Shown here in pieces: positions 52,321 through 61,247 of a stretch of DNA of 64,000 nt (its first letter is position 1; each line of letters opens with the position of its first letter). The translations under genes and the position numbers were made by a program. The DNA is taken from NCBI GenBank assembly GCA_943788135.1, contig CALSPC010000003.1:310001-374000 (forward strand). The letters run 5' to 3'. The notes beneath the pieces were generated by a model. The model searched no databases. It saw nothing but the letters and a program-made list of their open reading frames with translations, and had not been told where the DNA came from. The DNA comes from an uncultured Paracoccaceae bacterium. Its GTDB lineage: Bacteria; Bacteroidota; Bacteroidia; Flavobacteriales; Flavobacteriaceae.

Positions 52321-54123
52321 ATGAGTAATTCAAACCTAGAACTTCAATTACAAACCTTACCGAATACGCCTGGTGTCTATCAGTTTTATGATACAGCGGG
52401 AGTGGTCATTTATGTCGGAAAAGCTAAAAATTTAAGATCTAGAGTCCGTTCCTATTTCAATAAAGTACACGACTATGGTAAAACAAATGTTCTTGTTAAA
52501 AAAATTGCAGAAATAAAGCACATTGTCGTAGAGACGGAAACGGATGCCTTGTTGTTAGAAAACAACTTAATTAAAAAATATCAACCGCGCTATAATGTCC
52601 TTTTAAAAGACGACAAATCATATCCTTGGATTTGCATTAAAAAAGAGCCATTTCCACGCGTATTCCAAACCCGGCGTGTCATCAAAGATGGCTCTGAATA
52701 TTTTGGGCCTTATACGAGCATCAAAACAGTGTACACACTTTTAGATCTTATTAAAGGATTATTTCCACTTAGAACTTGCAAGTATGATTTGTCTCAGGAG
52801 AAGATATCAAGTCAAAACTACAAAGTTTGTTTAGAATACCATTTGGGCAATTGTAAAGGCGCTTGTGAAGCTAAAGAAGATGAAGCATCTTACTTAGAAA
52901 ATATTGCAACAATACGTGAAATTTTGAAAGGTAATTTTAAAAATTCAATCACACTTTTTAAATCTCAGATGAAAATTTTTGCAGAAAATTTAGAGTTTGA
53001 GGCTGCACAATCCTTAAAAGAAAAATTACAAATTCTCGAAAATTACCAGGCTAAATCTACTATAGTCAATCCAAAAATTAGCAATGTTGATGTGTTTACT
53101 ATTGTGAGTGATGAAAGCTATGCGTATGTCAATTTTTTGCAACTTTCTTATGGCGCTATTATTCGTTCTCATACAATGGAGCTAAAAAAGAAACTTCAAG
53201 AAAGCGATCAAGCGTTGTTAGAGCTTGCGATTACCGAAATGCGCCAGCGGTTTGCATTAGAATCTAAAGATATTTACGTCCCTTTTGAAGTAAATTTAGG
53301 GCCAGAATTTAGAATAACAATTCCCAAAGTAGGGGATAAAAAACAGCTAATCGATTTGTCGCTTCGAAATGCCAAGTACCAGCGTTTAGAACAATTAAAA
53401 CAAGTCAAAATAACAGATCCAGACCGTCACGTAGAACGAATCATGGCTCAAATGAAATCTGACTTGAGGCTTTCGGAGGCGCCTACACATATTGAGTGTT
53501 TTGACAACTCCAACATTCAAGGGACCCACCCTGTCGCTGCTTGTGTTGTGTTCAAAAATGGAAAACCAAGTAAAAAAGAGTACCGTCATTTCAATATTAA
53601 AACCGTTGAGGGTCCTGATGATTTTGCTTCGATGACAGAAGTAGTTTATCGCCGTTATAAACGCCTACTAGATGAAAAGCAACCCTTGCCACATTTGATT
53701 ATTATTGACGGCGGTAAAGGCCAGTTGTCCGCCGCTCTAAAAAGTTTAGATGATTTGGAGCTTCGTGGAAAAATTGCGATTATCGGAATTGCAAAACGTT
53801 TAGAAGAATTATTCTATCCAAATGATCCAATTCCCTTATATTTAGACAAAAAAAGCGAAACCCTTAAAATTATTCAGCAACTTCGAAACGAAGCACACCG
53901 GTTTGGGATTGAACACCACCGAAATAAGCGAAGCAAAACGGCCCTAAATTCGGAGTTAGAATCGATAACTGGCATCGGAGAAAAAACGATTCTAGAACTA
54001 TTGAAAAAATTTAAATCCGTACAACGTGTTTCATTTGCAGCATTAGATGAGTTAGAGCAAGTGGTAGGTGTTTCGAAAGCCCAAATCATATATAATTATT
54101 ATCAAAATAAAACCCGTGCGTAG
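52321..54123 (+). CDS. uvrC: Excinuclease ABC subunit C
   Basis: 600 residues. N-terminal GIY-YIG nuclease (NTPGVYQFYDTAGVVIYVGKAKNLR), a UvrB-binding UVR motif (FKSQMKIFAENLEFEAAQSLKEKL), the UvrC RNase H-like endonuclease (ECFDNSNIQGTHPVAACVVF, HLIIIDGGKGQLSAAL) and C-terminal tandem helix-hairpin-helix (ITGIGEKTILELLKKF). It makes both incisions in nucleotide excision repair. Its stop overlaps the start of the patatin gene by eight bases. Confidence 0.97.
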   Translation: MSNSNLELQLQTLPNTPGVYQFYDTAGVVIYVGKAKNLRSRVRSYFNKVHDYGKTNVLVKKIAEIKHIVVETETDALLLENNLIKKYQPRYNVLLKDDKSYPWICIKKEPFPRVFQTRRVIKDGSEYFGPYTSIKTVYTLLDLIKGLFPLRTCKYDLSQEKISSQNYKVCLEYHLGNCKGACEAKEDEASYLENIATIREILKGNFKNSITLFKSQMKIFAENLEFEAAQSLKEKLQILENYQAKSTIVNPKISNVDVFTIVSDESYAYVNFLQLSYGAIIRSHTMELKKKLQESDQALLELAITEMRQRFALESKDIYVPFEVNLGPEFRITIPKVGDKKQLIDLSLRNAKYQRLEQLKQVKITDPDRHVERIMAQMKSDLRLSEAPTHIECFDNSNIQGTHPVAACVVFKNGKPSKKEYRHFNIKTVEGPDDFASMTEVVYRRYKRLLDEKQPLPHLIIIDGGKGQLSAALKSLDDLELRGKIAIIGIAKRLEELFYPNDPIPLYLDKKSETLKIIQQLRNEAHRFGIEHHRNKRSKTALNSELESITGIGEKTILELLKKFKSVQRVSFAALDELEQVVGVSKAQIIYNYYQNKTRA

Positions 54124-56338
54124 CGTAGTAATCTTAGTATTTATATTTTTTTGTTCTTGGAGTTTTTCTCAAGAAAACAAGCCCTCTGATCCTAGAGTTG
54201 GATTAGTTCTAAGCGGTGGTGGCGCCAAAGGCTTAGCCCATGTAGGCGTGTTAAAAATATTGGACAGCCTTGGGGTTCGTGTGGATTATGTTGCAGGGAC
54301 GAGTATGGGTGCAGTTGTAGGGGGGCTTTATGCCTCAGGCTATTCTGGAAAACAATTGGATTCTATTATAAGGTCAACAAAATTTGATTTACTGATAAGT
54401 GATGAAATTCCAAGAGAATCCAAAACGTTTTATGAACGTAAAAACGGCGAAAAATACGCTTTAGCCTTACCTTTTAATAATTTTAAAATCAACCTTCCAT
54501 CCTCAATATCGAGAGGTCAAAATGTATTTAATTTAGTATCAAAATTAACATTAGGGGTTAGTGGTATAGAAGATTTTAGCAAATTACCAATTCCATTTTA
54601 TTGTATTGCAACAGATATGGAAACAGGAAATGAAGTGGTTTTAGAGCATGGAAATCTCGCACAAGCAATTGCAGCAAGTAGCGCCTTACCAACCCTTTTT
54701 CAGCCTGTGATATTAGACCATAAACTACTAATGGATGGCGGAATTGTTAATAATTTCCCTATAACTGGACTAGCTTCAAAAAATATAGATATAATCATCG
54801 GAGTTGATGTGCAAGACGACCTTCTTGAAATAGAAGAATTAGAATCCGTTTCTAATATTTTGAATCAAATCAGCAACTTCAGAGCTGCAGAAGAAATGAG
54901 TGAGAAGTCAGTACTGGCAGACATCTATATAAAACCAGACGTAGCGGATTATTCGATTGTTTCTTTTAAAGATGGCATAACAATTATAGACAAAGGAGAA
55001 GCTACAGCCTCGCTTTATTTCAAAGAACTCCAAGCGATAGCAAAGGCACAACGGTTCTCAAGAGCCCCGGTAAACACTCCGGATTTTAAAGAACTTAAAA
55101 TAAACGATATCAGAATTTCAGGTTTAGAAAAATACACCTCTTCTTACGTCAAAGGAAAGCTGCGGTTTAGAAGTGGTGAAAGCATTAGTTTTAATGATTT
55201 TAGCGAAGGAGTTAACAATCTAGTAGCCACCAATAATTTTGATAGTTTTTTATATAAATTCCAGCCCTCAGATCAAGGTTTTGATTTAAGTGCAAAAGTT
55301 ATCGAGGCAAAAAATACGGCTTTTGTAAAATTTGGAGTGCATTTCGATCAACTCTACATGAGTTCGGCTCTTGTCAACCTAACCAAAAAACAATTGTTCC
55401 TAAAAAACGATGTATTATCAATAGATTTTATTCTTGGCGATAATATTCGCTATAATTTCGATTATTATATTGATAAAGGGTTTTACTGGAGCGTAGGGCT
55501 TAATTCTAAATATATAGGCTTCAATAGCTTTAGTAGTCCTGCGGATTTCATAACAGATGAGATATATCCAGAAGTTGATAGAATACGAATGTCTTTTAGC
55601 GAATTCACACATCAGTTTTTTATAGAATCTCTTATTAAAAAAGATTTTGCACAAAAAATTGGACTAGAGTTGAAGCATTTAAAAATTACGACAAACGAAA
55701 ATGGATTTTTAAACGCTTTTGATACTGAAGAATATACTTTTGAAGATAGCGACTTTTACAGCTTTTTTGGCGCTTTAAAATTTGATACTATTGACAATAA
55801 ATTTTTCCCAAAAAGTGGATTTCTTTTTGAAGGTGGGGTTCAGTACTATTTTGCATCCTCTGATTATAATAATAATTTCAACGGATTTTCAATTTTCAAA
55901 TCACAAATTTCCAAAGCATTCAGAATTGGAGATAAATTGGCGATGAACATTGGAGTACAAGGAGGGTTCAAAGTTGGAGACAGTACCACTAAGGCTCTCC
56001 GTTTTGGTCTTGGAGGCTATGGGTCAAATTATTTCAATAATTACACTACGTTTTATGGATATGACTATTTTTCGCTTAGTGGCAATAGTTTTGTAAAATC
56101 ATCTTCGACCCTTGACTTTGAATTTTTAAAAAATCATCATTTTAATTTTTCTGCTAATTTCGCAAATATTGCAGATGATATATTTTTAAATAAGACATGG
56201 GCTGAATCGCCCTCATACAGTGGGTATGCAATTGGGTATGGTTTGGAAACCGTTTTTGGGCCAATCGAATTAAAATACAATTGGGCAGGAGACTCAAGTT
56301 ATTCGGGATTTATTGTGAGTGTTGGGTATTGGTTTTAA
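54116..56338 (+). CDS. Patatin-like phospholipase fused to an Omp85-type barrel (type Vd-like)
   Basis: 740 residues from GTG 54116 (GTGCGTAG overlap with uvrC). A signal peptide (VVILVFIFFCSWSFSQ) is followed by a patatin domain: oxyanion GGGAKG (34-39), nucleophile Ser63 in GTSMG and MDGGIVNNFP as the dyad aspartate. Then a POTRA-like stretch (LKINDIRISGLEKYTSSYVKGKLRF) and a long beta-strand-rich C-terminus (FFPKSGFLFEGGVQYYF, PIELKYNWAGDSSYSGFIVSVGYWF). The build matches PlpD-type type Vd autotransporters, so a surface lipase is likely. The track's 54068 start would lack a clean signal peptide. Confidence 0.9.
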   Translation: MRSVVILVFIFFCSWSFSQENKPSDPRVGLVLSGGGAKGLAHVGVLKILDSLGVRVDYVAGTSMGAVVGGLYASGYSGKQLDSIIRSTKFDLLISDEIPRESKTFYERKNGEKYALALPFNNFKINLPSSISRGQNVFNLVSKLTLGVSGIEDFSKLPIPFYCIATDMETGNEVVLEHGNLAQAIAASSALPTLFQPVILDHKLLMDGGIVNNFPITGLASKNIDIIIGVDVQDDLLEIEELESVSNILNQISNFRAAEEMSEKSVLADIYIKPDVADYSIVSFKDGITIIDKGEATASLYFKELQAIAKAQRFSRAPVNTPDFKELKINDIRISGLEKYTSSYVKGKLRFRSGESISFNDFSEGVNNLVATNNFDSFLYKFQPSDQGFDLSAKVIEAKNTAFVKFGVHFDQLYMSSALVNLTKKQLFLKNDVLSIDFILGDNIRYNFDYYIDKGFYWSVGLNSKYIGFNSFSSPADFITDEIYPEVDRIRMSFSEFTHQFFIESLIKKDFAQKIGLELKHLKITTNENGFLNAFDTEEYTFEDSDFYSFFGALKFDTIDNKFFPKSGFLFEGGVQYYFASSDYNNNFNGFSIFKSQISKAFRIGDKLAMNIGVQGGFKVGDSTTKALRFGLGGYGSNYFNNYTTFYGYDYFSLSGNSFVKSSSTLDFEFLKNHHFNFSANFANIADDIFLNKTWAESPSYSGYAIGYGLETVFGPIELKYNWAGDSSYSGFIVSVGYWF

Positions 56339-56477
56339 ACACGAAAACATCGCCCTTAGCGGTCGTTGATAAATTTGTTGAGACTTATGAGATATTCATT
56401 TTATAATTTGGAATAATAATTGCAATTTTGTAAAAAATAGGATAAAACTTTGAACAGCCTATCTGTTCTGCTTTGAC

Positions 56478-57254
56478 ATGAAAAAATCAGTCTTAATTTT
56501 TCTAGTATTTATAAGTTTTCAGTTCTTGGGAGCTCAAAACGCCTCTTCTTTTCAAGCGGGTGAGTGGCTCAAATTTAAACTTAGTTATAGCAACTGGTTT
56601 AAGGCAGGAAACGCCACTCTTGAAGTATTTGAAAGCACATACAAAGACAAACCCGTTTATAAAGTCATAGGGAAAGGTTGGACAACAGGAGCAATTAAAT
56701 GGTTTTTTAAAGTCGAAGATCATTATGAGAGTCATTTTGACAAACAAACGGGTATCCCCTATAAATTTGTAAGAGACATCGATGAAGGTGGTTACACCAA
56801 AAATAGAATTGTAGAATTTGATCACGAGCAAAACAAGGCACTAATTAAGGATTTGAAGGAGAATACAAACGCTTCAATGGAAATTGAAAAAAATATTCAA
56901 GATTTGGTATCGGCCTATTATTATCTTAGAAATAATTATGACACCGAAACAATTAAACAAGGCGATGTAGTAGCATTAAATATATTTTTTGATAGTGAAA
57001 CCTTTTTGTTCAAACTAAAATACTTGGGTCGAGAAACCATTAGTACAGACTTTGGAAAAATAAAATGTCTCAAATTTAGACCCTACGTTATGGCCGGACG
57101 TGTGTTCAAAGCAGAAGAAAGTTTAACATTATGGGTAACCGCAGATCAAAATAAAATACCAGTAAAAATCAAAGCAGATTTGAGAGTTGGGTCTTTGCGA
57201 GCTGATCTAGAAGCTCAAAAAGGGCTTAAGTATCCCTTCGAAATTCAATTATAA
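56478..57254 (+). CDS. DUF3108 domain-containing protein
   Basis: 258 residues with a signal peptide (LIFLVFISFQFLGAQNA). Domain recognised by wording such as AGEWLKFKLSYSNWFKAGNATLEV, YKVIGKGWTTGAIKWFFKVEDHYESHFD and a late SLTLWVTADQNKIPVKIKADLRVGS. It is a predicted periplasmic or outer-membrane-associated beta protein of unknown function, conserved in Bacteroidota. It precedes the tryptophan dioxygenase gene by six bases. Confidence 0.85.
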   Translation: MKKSVLIFLVFISFQFLGAQNASSFQAGEWLKFKLSYSNWFKAGNATLEVFESTYKDKPVYKVIGKGWTTGAIKWFFKVEDHYESHFDKQTGIPYKFVRDIDEGGYTKNRIVEFDHEQNKALIKDLKENTNASMEIEKNIQDLVSAYYYLRNNYDTETIKQGDVVALNIFFDSETFLFKLKYLGRETISTDFGKIKCLKFRPYVMAGRVFKAEESLTLWVTADQNKIPVKIKADLRVGSLRADLEAQKGLKYPFEIQL

Positions 57255-57260
57255 TAAGTA

Positions 57261-58199
57261 ATGACAAAAAAACCTAGCACTGACAAACTATTAGATCTTC
57301 TGGATGATAAATACAAGGCAATCCATCAAGATCGGGATGTACACTTAGAGGGATTATTACATAGCAATTCAATAACTTACTGGGACTATATTCATACAGA
57401 CGCCTTATTAGGTTTGCAGATTCAGCGTACAGATCTTCCAGACGAAATGGTGTTTATTGCTTACCATCAAATAAATGAATTGATTTTCAAAATGATTCTT
57501 TGGGAAATTAAGCAAGTGTCAGATTCAACGTCATTAGAAGTTGCTTTTTTTCAAGACAAACTTATGCGTATTAGTCGGTATTTCGACATGTTAATCACCT
57601 CATTTAATATAATGCGAGAAGGGATGGATGTGGCGCAGTACAACAAGTTTAGACAGACATTGACGCCCGCTAGTGGATTTCAAAGTGCGCAGTATCGCAA
57701 AATTGAATTTGCTTCAACAGAGTTAGTTAATTTGATAGATATCCGATTTCGTGAAAAAATTGATAGAGAAACCCCATTTGAGCATGCCTTTGAACATTTG
57801 TATTGGCAAGCCGCTGGAAAAGATTATAAAACAGGTCAAAAATCTACATTATTAATTAATTTTGAAAACCGCTATAAAGCCGAATTTATTAACTTTATGA
57901 AAGTTTGTAATACCAAGAATATTTGGACACGATTCAAAGAGCTTTCTGTGGATAGCCAACAAGACAAAAACCTGGTTGACGCCATGCGACACTACGATTA
58001 TACGGTGAATGTTACTTGGGTAATGGCGCATTATAATGCTGCAAAACACTATATTTTGGGTAAAGAAGGCGATGGAGCTGCCACTGGTGGAAGTGATTGG
58101 CAAAAATATATGCATCCAAAATACCAAAAAAGAATATTTTTTCCTGAACTTTGGAGCCAAGAAGAAAAAGACAATTGGGGACATGACGTTGAGCATTAA
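57261..58199 (+). CDS. kynA: Tryptophan 2,3-dioxygenase
   Basis: 312 residues. The heme enzyme that opens the indole ring of tryptophan to N-formylkynurenine. Landmarks are FIAYHQINELIFKMILWEI, FRQTLTPASGFQSAQYR and VTWVMAHYNAAKHYILG with a C-terminal DWQKYMHPKYQKRIFFPELW. It starts six bases after the DUF3108 gene and its last 17 bases overlap the next gene. The rest of a kynurenine pathway is not in the window, so its metabolic use here is open. Confidence 0.93.
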   Translation: MTKKPSTDKLLDLLDDKYKAIHQDRDVHLEGLLHSNSITYWDYIHTDALLGLQIQRTDLPDEMVFIAYHQINELIFKMILWEIKQVSDSTSLEVAFFQDKLMRISRYFDMLITSFNIMREGMDVAQYNKFRQTLTPASGFQSAQYRKIEFASTELVNLIDIRFREKIDRETPFEHAFEHLYWQAAGKDYKTGQKSTLLINFENRYKAEFINFMKVCNTKNIWTRFKELSVDSQQDKNLVDAMRHYDYTVNVTWVMAHYNAAKHYILGKEGDGAATGGSDWQKYMHPKYQKRIFFPELWSQEEKDNWGHDVEH

Positions 58200-59442
58200 C
58201 AAAAAATATTTTAACCTTAAATTTTTTATTTACGGCTTCGTAGCGGTCAGTATTTATAGCACCATAAAAAGTTGTTCTAAAGACCCCGTTGTGGATGATG
58301 ATGTGGTAGAAATAGTCGAAAAAGATAATTTCAAGTTTGGTTACAATCTAAACAATTATAGGGTAGTTAATGATACTGTTAGAAGCGGCGACAGCTTTGG
58401 TGTTTTGTTAGAAAAACACCATTTGTTTTATCCTCAAATACACCACATTGCTGAAAAAACCAAAGCAGTTTTTGATGTTCGTCGCTTAAGAATTGGCAAG
58501 CCCTATTCCGTTTTGTACGCCAAAGATGAGGTTCAAAAGCCTTTAGTTTTTATATATCAGCCCAACAAAATTGAATACATAGTGGTTGAATTTTGTGATT
58601 CTATTATTGCTTATTCAGAAAGAAAACCTATTAAAATTGTTGAGATGGAAACTGCTGGAGTTATCCAAAATACACTCTCAGAAACCATGGAAGAGCAAGG
58701 GTTGCCTACTCAGCTAATTTATGATATGTCAGATGATATTTATGCTTGGACTATTGATTTTTCAAGGCTCCAAAAAGGGGATAATTTTAAAGTTATCTAT
58801 AATAAACGATTTGTAGATGACTCTATATATGCGGGGATTGAAAGTATAAAAGCAGCGTTTTTCGAGCATAAAGGCGAGTCGTTTTACGCTTTTAATTATC
58901 TAAATAAAGATTCTAAAAACAACACAGATTACTTTGATGAAAACGCAAAAAGTCTACGAAAAGCATTTTTAAAAGCACCCTTGCGATTTAGCCGAATTTC
59001 TTCAAGATATAACCTAAGGCGACGTATTGCTTATTATGGAAACAGAGTAAAACCTCATAAAGGCACCGATTTTGCAGCGCCAATCGGTACACCTATTTTA
59101 GCAACTGCAAACGGAACGGTTGTGGAATCAAGGCGAAAAGGCGGAAATGGCAATTATGTCAAAATACGTCACAACGCGACCTACAGTACCCAGTATTTGC
59201 ACATGAGTAAACGCTTGGTAAGTGTTGGCGCATATGTAAAACAAGGCGATGTAATTGGAAAAGTAGGAATGACAGGAAACACTGGAGGTCCTCATGTGTG
59301 CTACCGCTTTTGGAAAAACGGAAAACAAGTTGATCCGTTTCGTCAAAAATTACCAGATGCAAAGGCTTTACCAGCACATCTAAAATCTGATTTTATAGAA
59401 TTTATAGCGCCTTTAAAACAACAACTCGATTCAATCAATTAA
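58183..59442 (+). CDS. M23 family peptidase with OapA-like N-terminal part
   Basis: 419 residues from ATG 58183; the track's longer N-terminus reads through the dioxygenase gene in another frame and is rejected. One N-terminal transmembrane anchor (FNLKFFIYGFVAVSIYSTI) precedes a domain with repeated FKVIYNKRFVDDSIYAG-like segments and a C-terminal LytM/M23 domain: HKGTDFAAPIGTPI (His-x3-Asp zinc ligands), TQYLHMSKRL (catalytic His) and GGPHVCYRFWKNGKQVDP. The last has Cys where the usual HxH zinc ligand stands. It probably acts on peptidoglycan in the periplasm, or is a non-catalytic scaffold. Confidence 0.87.
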   Translation: MTLSINKKYFNLKFFIYGFVAVSIYSTIKSCSKDPVVDDDVVEIVEKDNFKFGYNLNNYRVVNDTVRSGDSFGVLLEKHHLFYPQIHHIAEKTKAVFDVRRLRIGKPYSVLYAKDEVQKPLVFIYQPNKIEYIVVEFCDSIIAYSERKPIKIVEMETAGVIQNTLSETMEEQGLPTQLIYDMSDDIYAWTIDFSRLQKGDNFKVIYNKRFVDDSIYAGIESIKAAFFEHKGESFYAFNYLNKDSKNNTDYFDENAKSLRKAFLKAPLRFSRISSRYNLRRRIAYYGNRVKPHKGTDFAAPIGTPILATANGTVVESRRKGGNGNYVKIRHNATYSTQYLHMSKRLVSVGAYVKQGDVIGKVGMTGNTGGPHVCYRFWKNGKQVDPFRQKLPDAKALPAHLKSDFIEFIAPLKQQLDSIN

Positions 59443-59464
59443 TACTATATTTTAAAATTAACTA

Positions 59465-61084
59465 ATGGCATTACACTCAATAAATCCAACGCAAACAAAA
59501 TCATGGGCAAAATTAAACACCCATTTTGAAGCGATCAAGGACGCGCACATGAAAACACTGTTCGCGGAAAACCCCGGACGTGCAGATCAATTCACAATTC
59601 AATGGGAAGATTTTTATGTGGATTTTTCTAAAAACAGAATCAACCAAGAGACGATGACTCTTTTCAAAGCATTAGCTGAGGAACTTAAATTGAACGATGC
59701 AATTTCGAAATATTTTGAAGGCGATATCATTAATCATACAGAGGGAAGAGCAGTACTTCACACGGCACTTCGTGCTCCAAAAGACGCTAATGTTTTAGTG
59801 GACGGCGCCAACGTTATTCCAGAAATTCATCAGGTAAAGTCCTTAATTAAAAACTTTTCGGAAGCGGTTATTAATGGGACCAAAAAAGGATACACCAACA
59901 AAGCGTTCACCGATGTAGTCAATATAGGAATTGGAGGATCGGATTTAGGGCCTGCAATGGTTGTAGATTCGTTGGCTTTTTATGGCAATCATCTAACGCC
60001 TCATTTTGTGAGTAATGTTGATGGCGATCATGTCAACGAGGTTCTAAAAACTCTTAACCCAGAGACTACACTTTTTGTAATTGTATCAAAAACATTTACA
60101 ACTCAAGAAACGTTATCAAATGCGACAACCATTAGAGAGTGGTTTTTGAATCATGGAAAACAAGAAGATGTTGCAAAGCATTTTGTGGCGGTGTCTACAA
60201 ATACGGCTAAAGTCGAAGCTTTTGGAATTGAATCGTCCAATATTTTTCCGATGTGGGATTGGGTAGGCGGTCGTTTCTCGCTTTGGAGTGCCGTAGGTTT
60301 AAGTATTAGTTTAGCCGTAGGATACGACAATTTTGAATCCCTTTTAGACGGAGCTCATAAAATGGACACCCATTTTAAAGAGGAAGAATTTGAAACCAAT
60401 ATTCCCACAATTTTAGCCTTTTTGAGTATATGGTACAATAATTTTTTTAAGGCAGAAAGTGAAGCAGTTATTCCATACACCCAGTATTTGAATCAATTTG
60501 CCACCTACTTACAACAAGCTATTATGGAAAGTAATGGCAAAAGTATTGACCGCTCTGGCACTGATGTTAACTACCAAACAGGAAATTTAGTTTGGGGAGA
60601 GCCTGGAACAAATTCTCAACATGCTTTTTTTCAGTTAATTCATCAAGGCACAAAATTAATTCCAGCCGATTTTATTGGGTTCACACAATCCCTACATGGA
60701 AATAATGACCATCAAGATAAGTTGATTTCTAACTTTTTTGCTCAAACAGAAGCCTTGTTAAACGGTAAAACTGAAGCAGAAGTTATTGCAGAAGGTACAG
60801 CTAAAGAAATTATTCCTTTTAAGGTTTTTGAGGGCAATAAACCAACCAATACTATTTTTATAAAACAACTCACTCCAGAAAGTTTAGGAAAGCTAATTGC
60901 CATGTATGAGCATAAAATATTTGTTCAAGGTGTGGTATGGAATGTTTTTAGTTATGATCAATTTGGAGTTGAATTAGGTAAACAATTAGCAACCAAAATT
61001 TTACAAGAAATAAATACAGGTGCTATTGCAAATCACGACACCTCAACATCGAATCTTTTGAAACATTACAAAAAAAACAGATAA
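59465..61084 (+). CDS. pgi: Glucose-6-phosphate isomerase
   Basis: 539 residues. Interconverts glucose-6-phosphate and fructose-6-phosphate. Signatures: [69 protein letters not shown] and the C-terminal [16 protein letters not shown] and [13 protein letters not shown]. Single-gene unit ended by a hairpin terminator. Confidence 0.97.
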   Translation: MALHSINPTQTKSWAKLNTHFEAIKDAHMKTLFAENPGRADQFTIQWEDFYVDFSKNRINQETMTLFKALAEELKLNDAISKYFEGDIINHTEGRAVLHTALRAPKDANVLVDGANVIPEIHQVKSLIKNFSEAVINGTKKGYTNKAFTDVVNIGIGGSDLGPAMVVDSLAFYGNHLTPHFVSNVDGDHVNEVLKTLNPETTLFVIVSKTFTTQETLSNATTIREWFLNHGKQEDVAKHFVAVSTNTAKVEAFGIESSNIFPMWDWVGGRFSLWSAVGLSISLAVGYDNFESLLDGAHKMDTHFKEEEFETNIPTILAFLSIWYNNFFKAESEAVIPYTQYLNQFATYLQQAIMESNGKSIDRSGTDVNYQTGNLVWGEPGTNSQHAFFQLIHQGTKLIPADFIGFTQSLHGNNDHQDKLISNFFAQTEALLNGKTEAEVIAEGTAKEIIPFKVFEGNKPTNTIFIKQLTPESLGKLIAMYEHKIFVQGVVWNVFSYDQFGVELGKQLATKILQEINTGAIANHDTSTSNLLKHYKKNR

Positions 61085-61114
61085 TTTTTTCAACATAATT
61101 TAATTATACATTCT

Positions 61115-61152
61115 AAAAACATTTGATTTTCTATTGGTCAGGTGTTTTTTTT
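61115..61152 (+). terminator. Terminator after pgi
   Basis: AAAAACATTTGA pairs with TCAGGTGTTTTT (two wobble pairs) and runs into a T tract, just before the AT-rich leader of the TonB-dependent receptor. Confidence 0.7.
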
Positions 61153-61247
61153 GTGGATTATTTTAATTGAAATAGGAGAATTTATATGCTAATTATTCAT
61201 ATTTTTGTTTAATCTAATTAACTTAATATCAAAACATAATTACAATT

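Noticed and set aside
58036-58182. N-terminal extension of the M23 peptidase in the ORF track
   Set aside because: It reads the dioxygenase gene in another frame; the ATG at 58183 directly precedes a normal membrane anchor.
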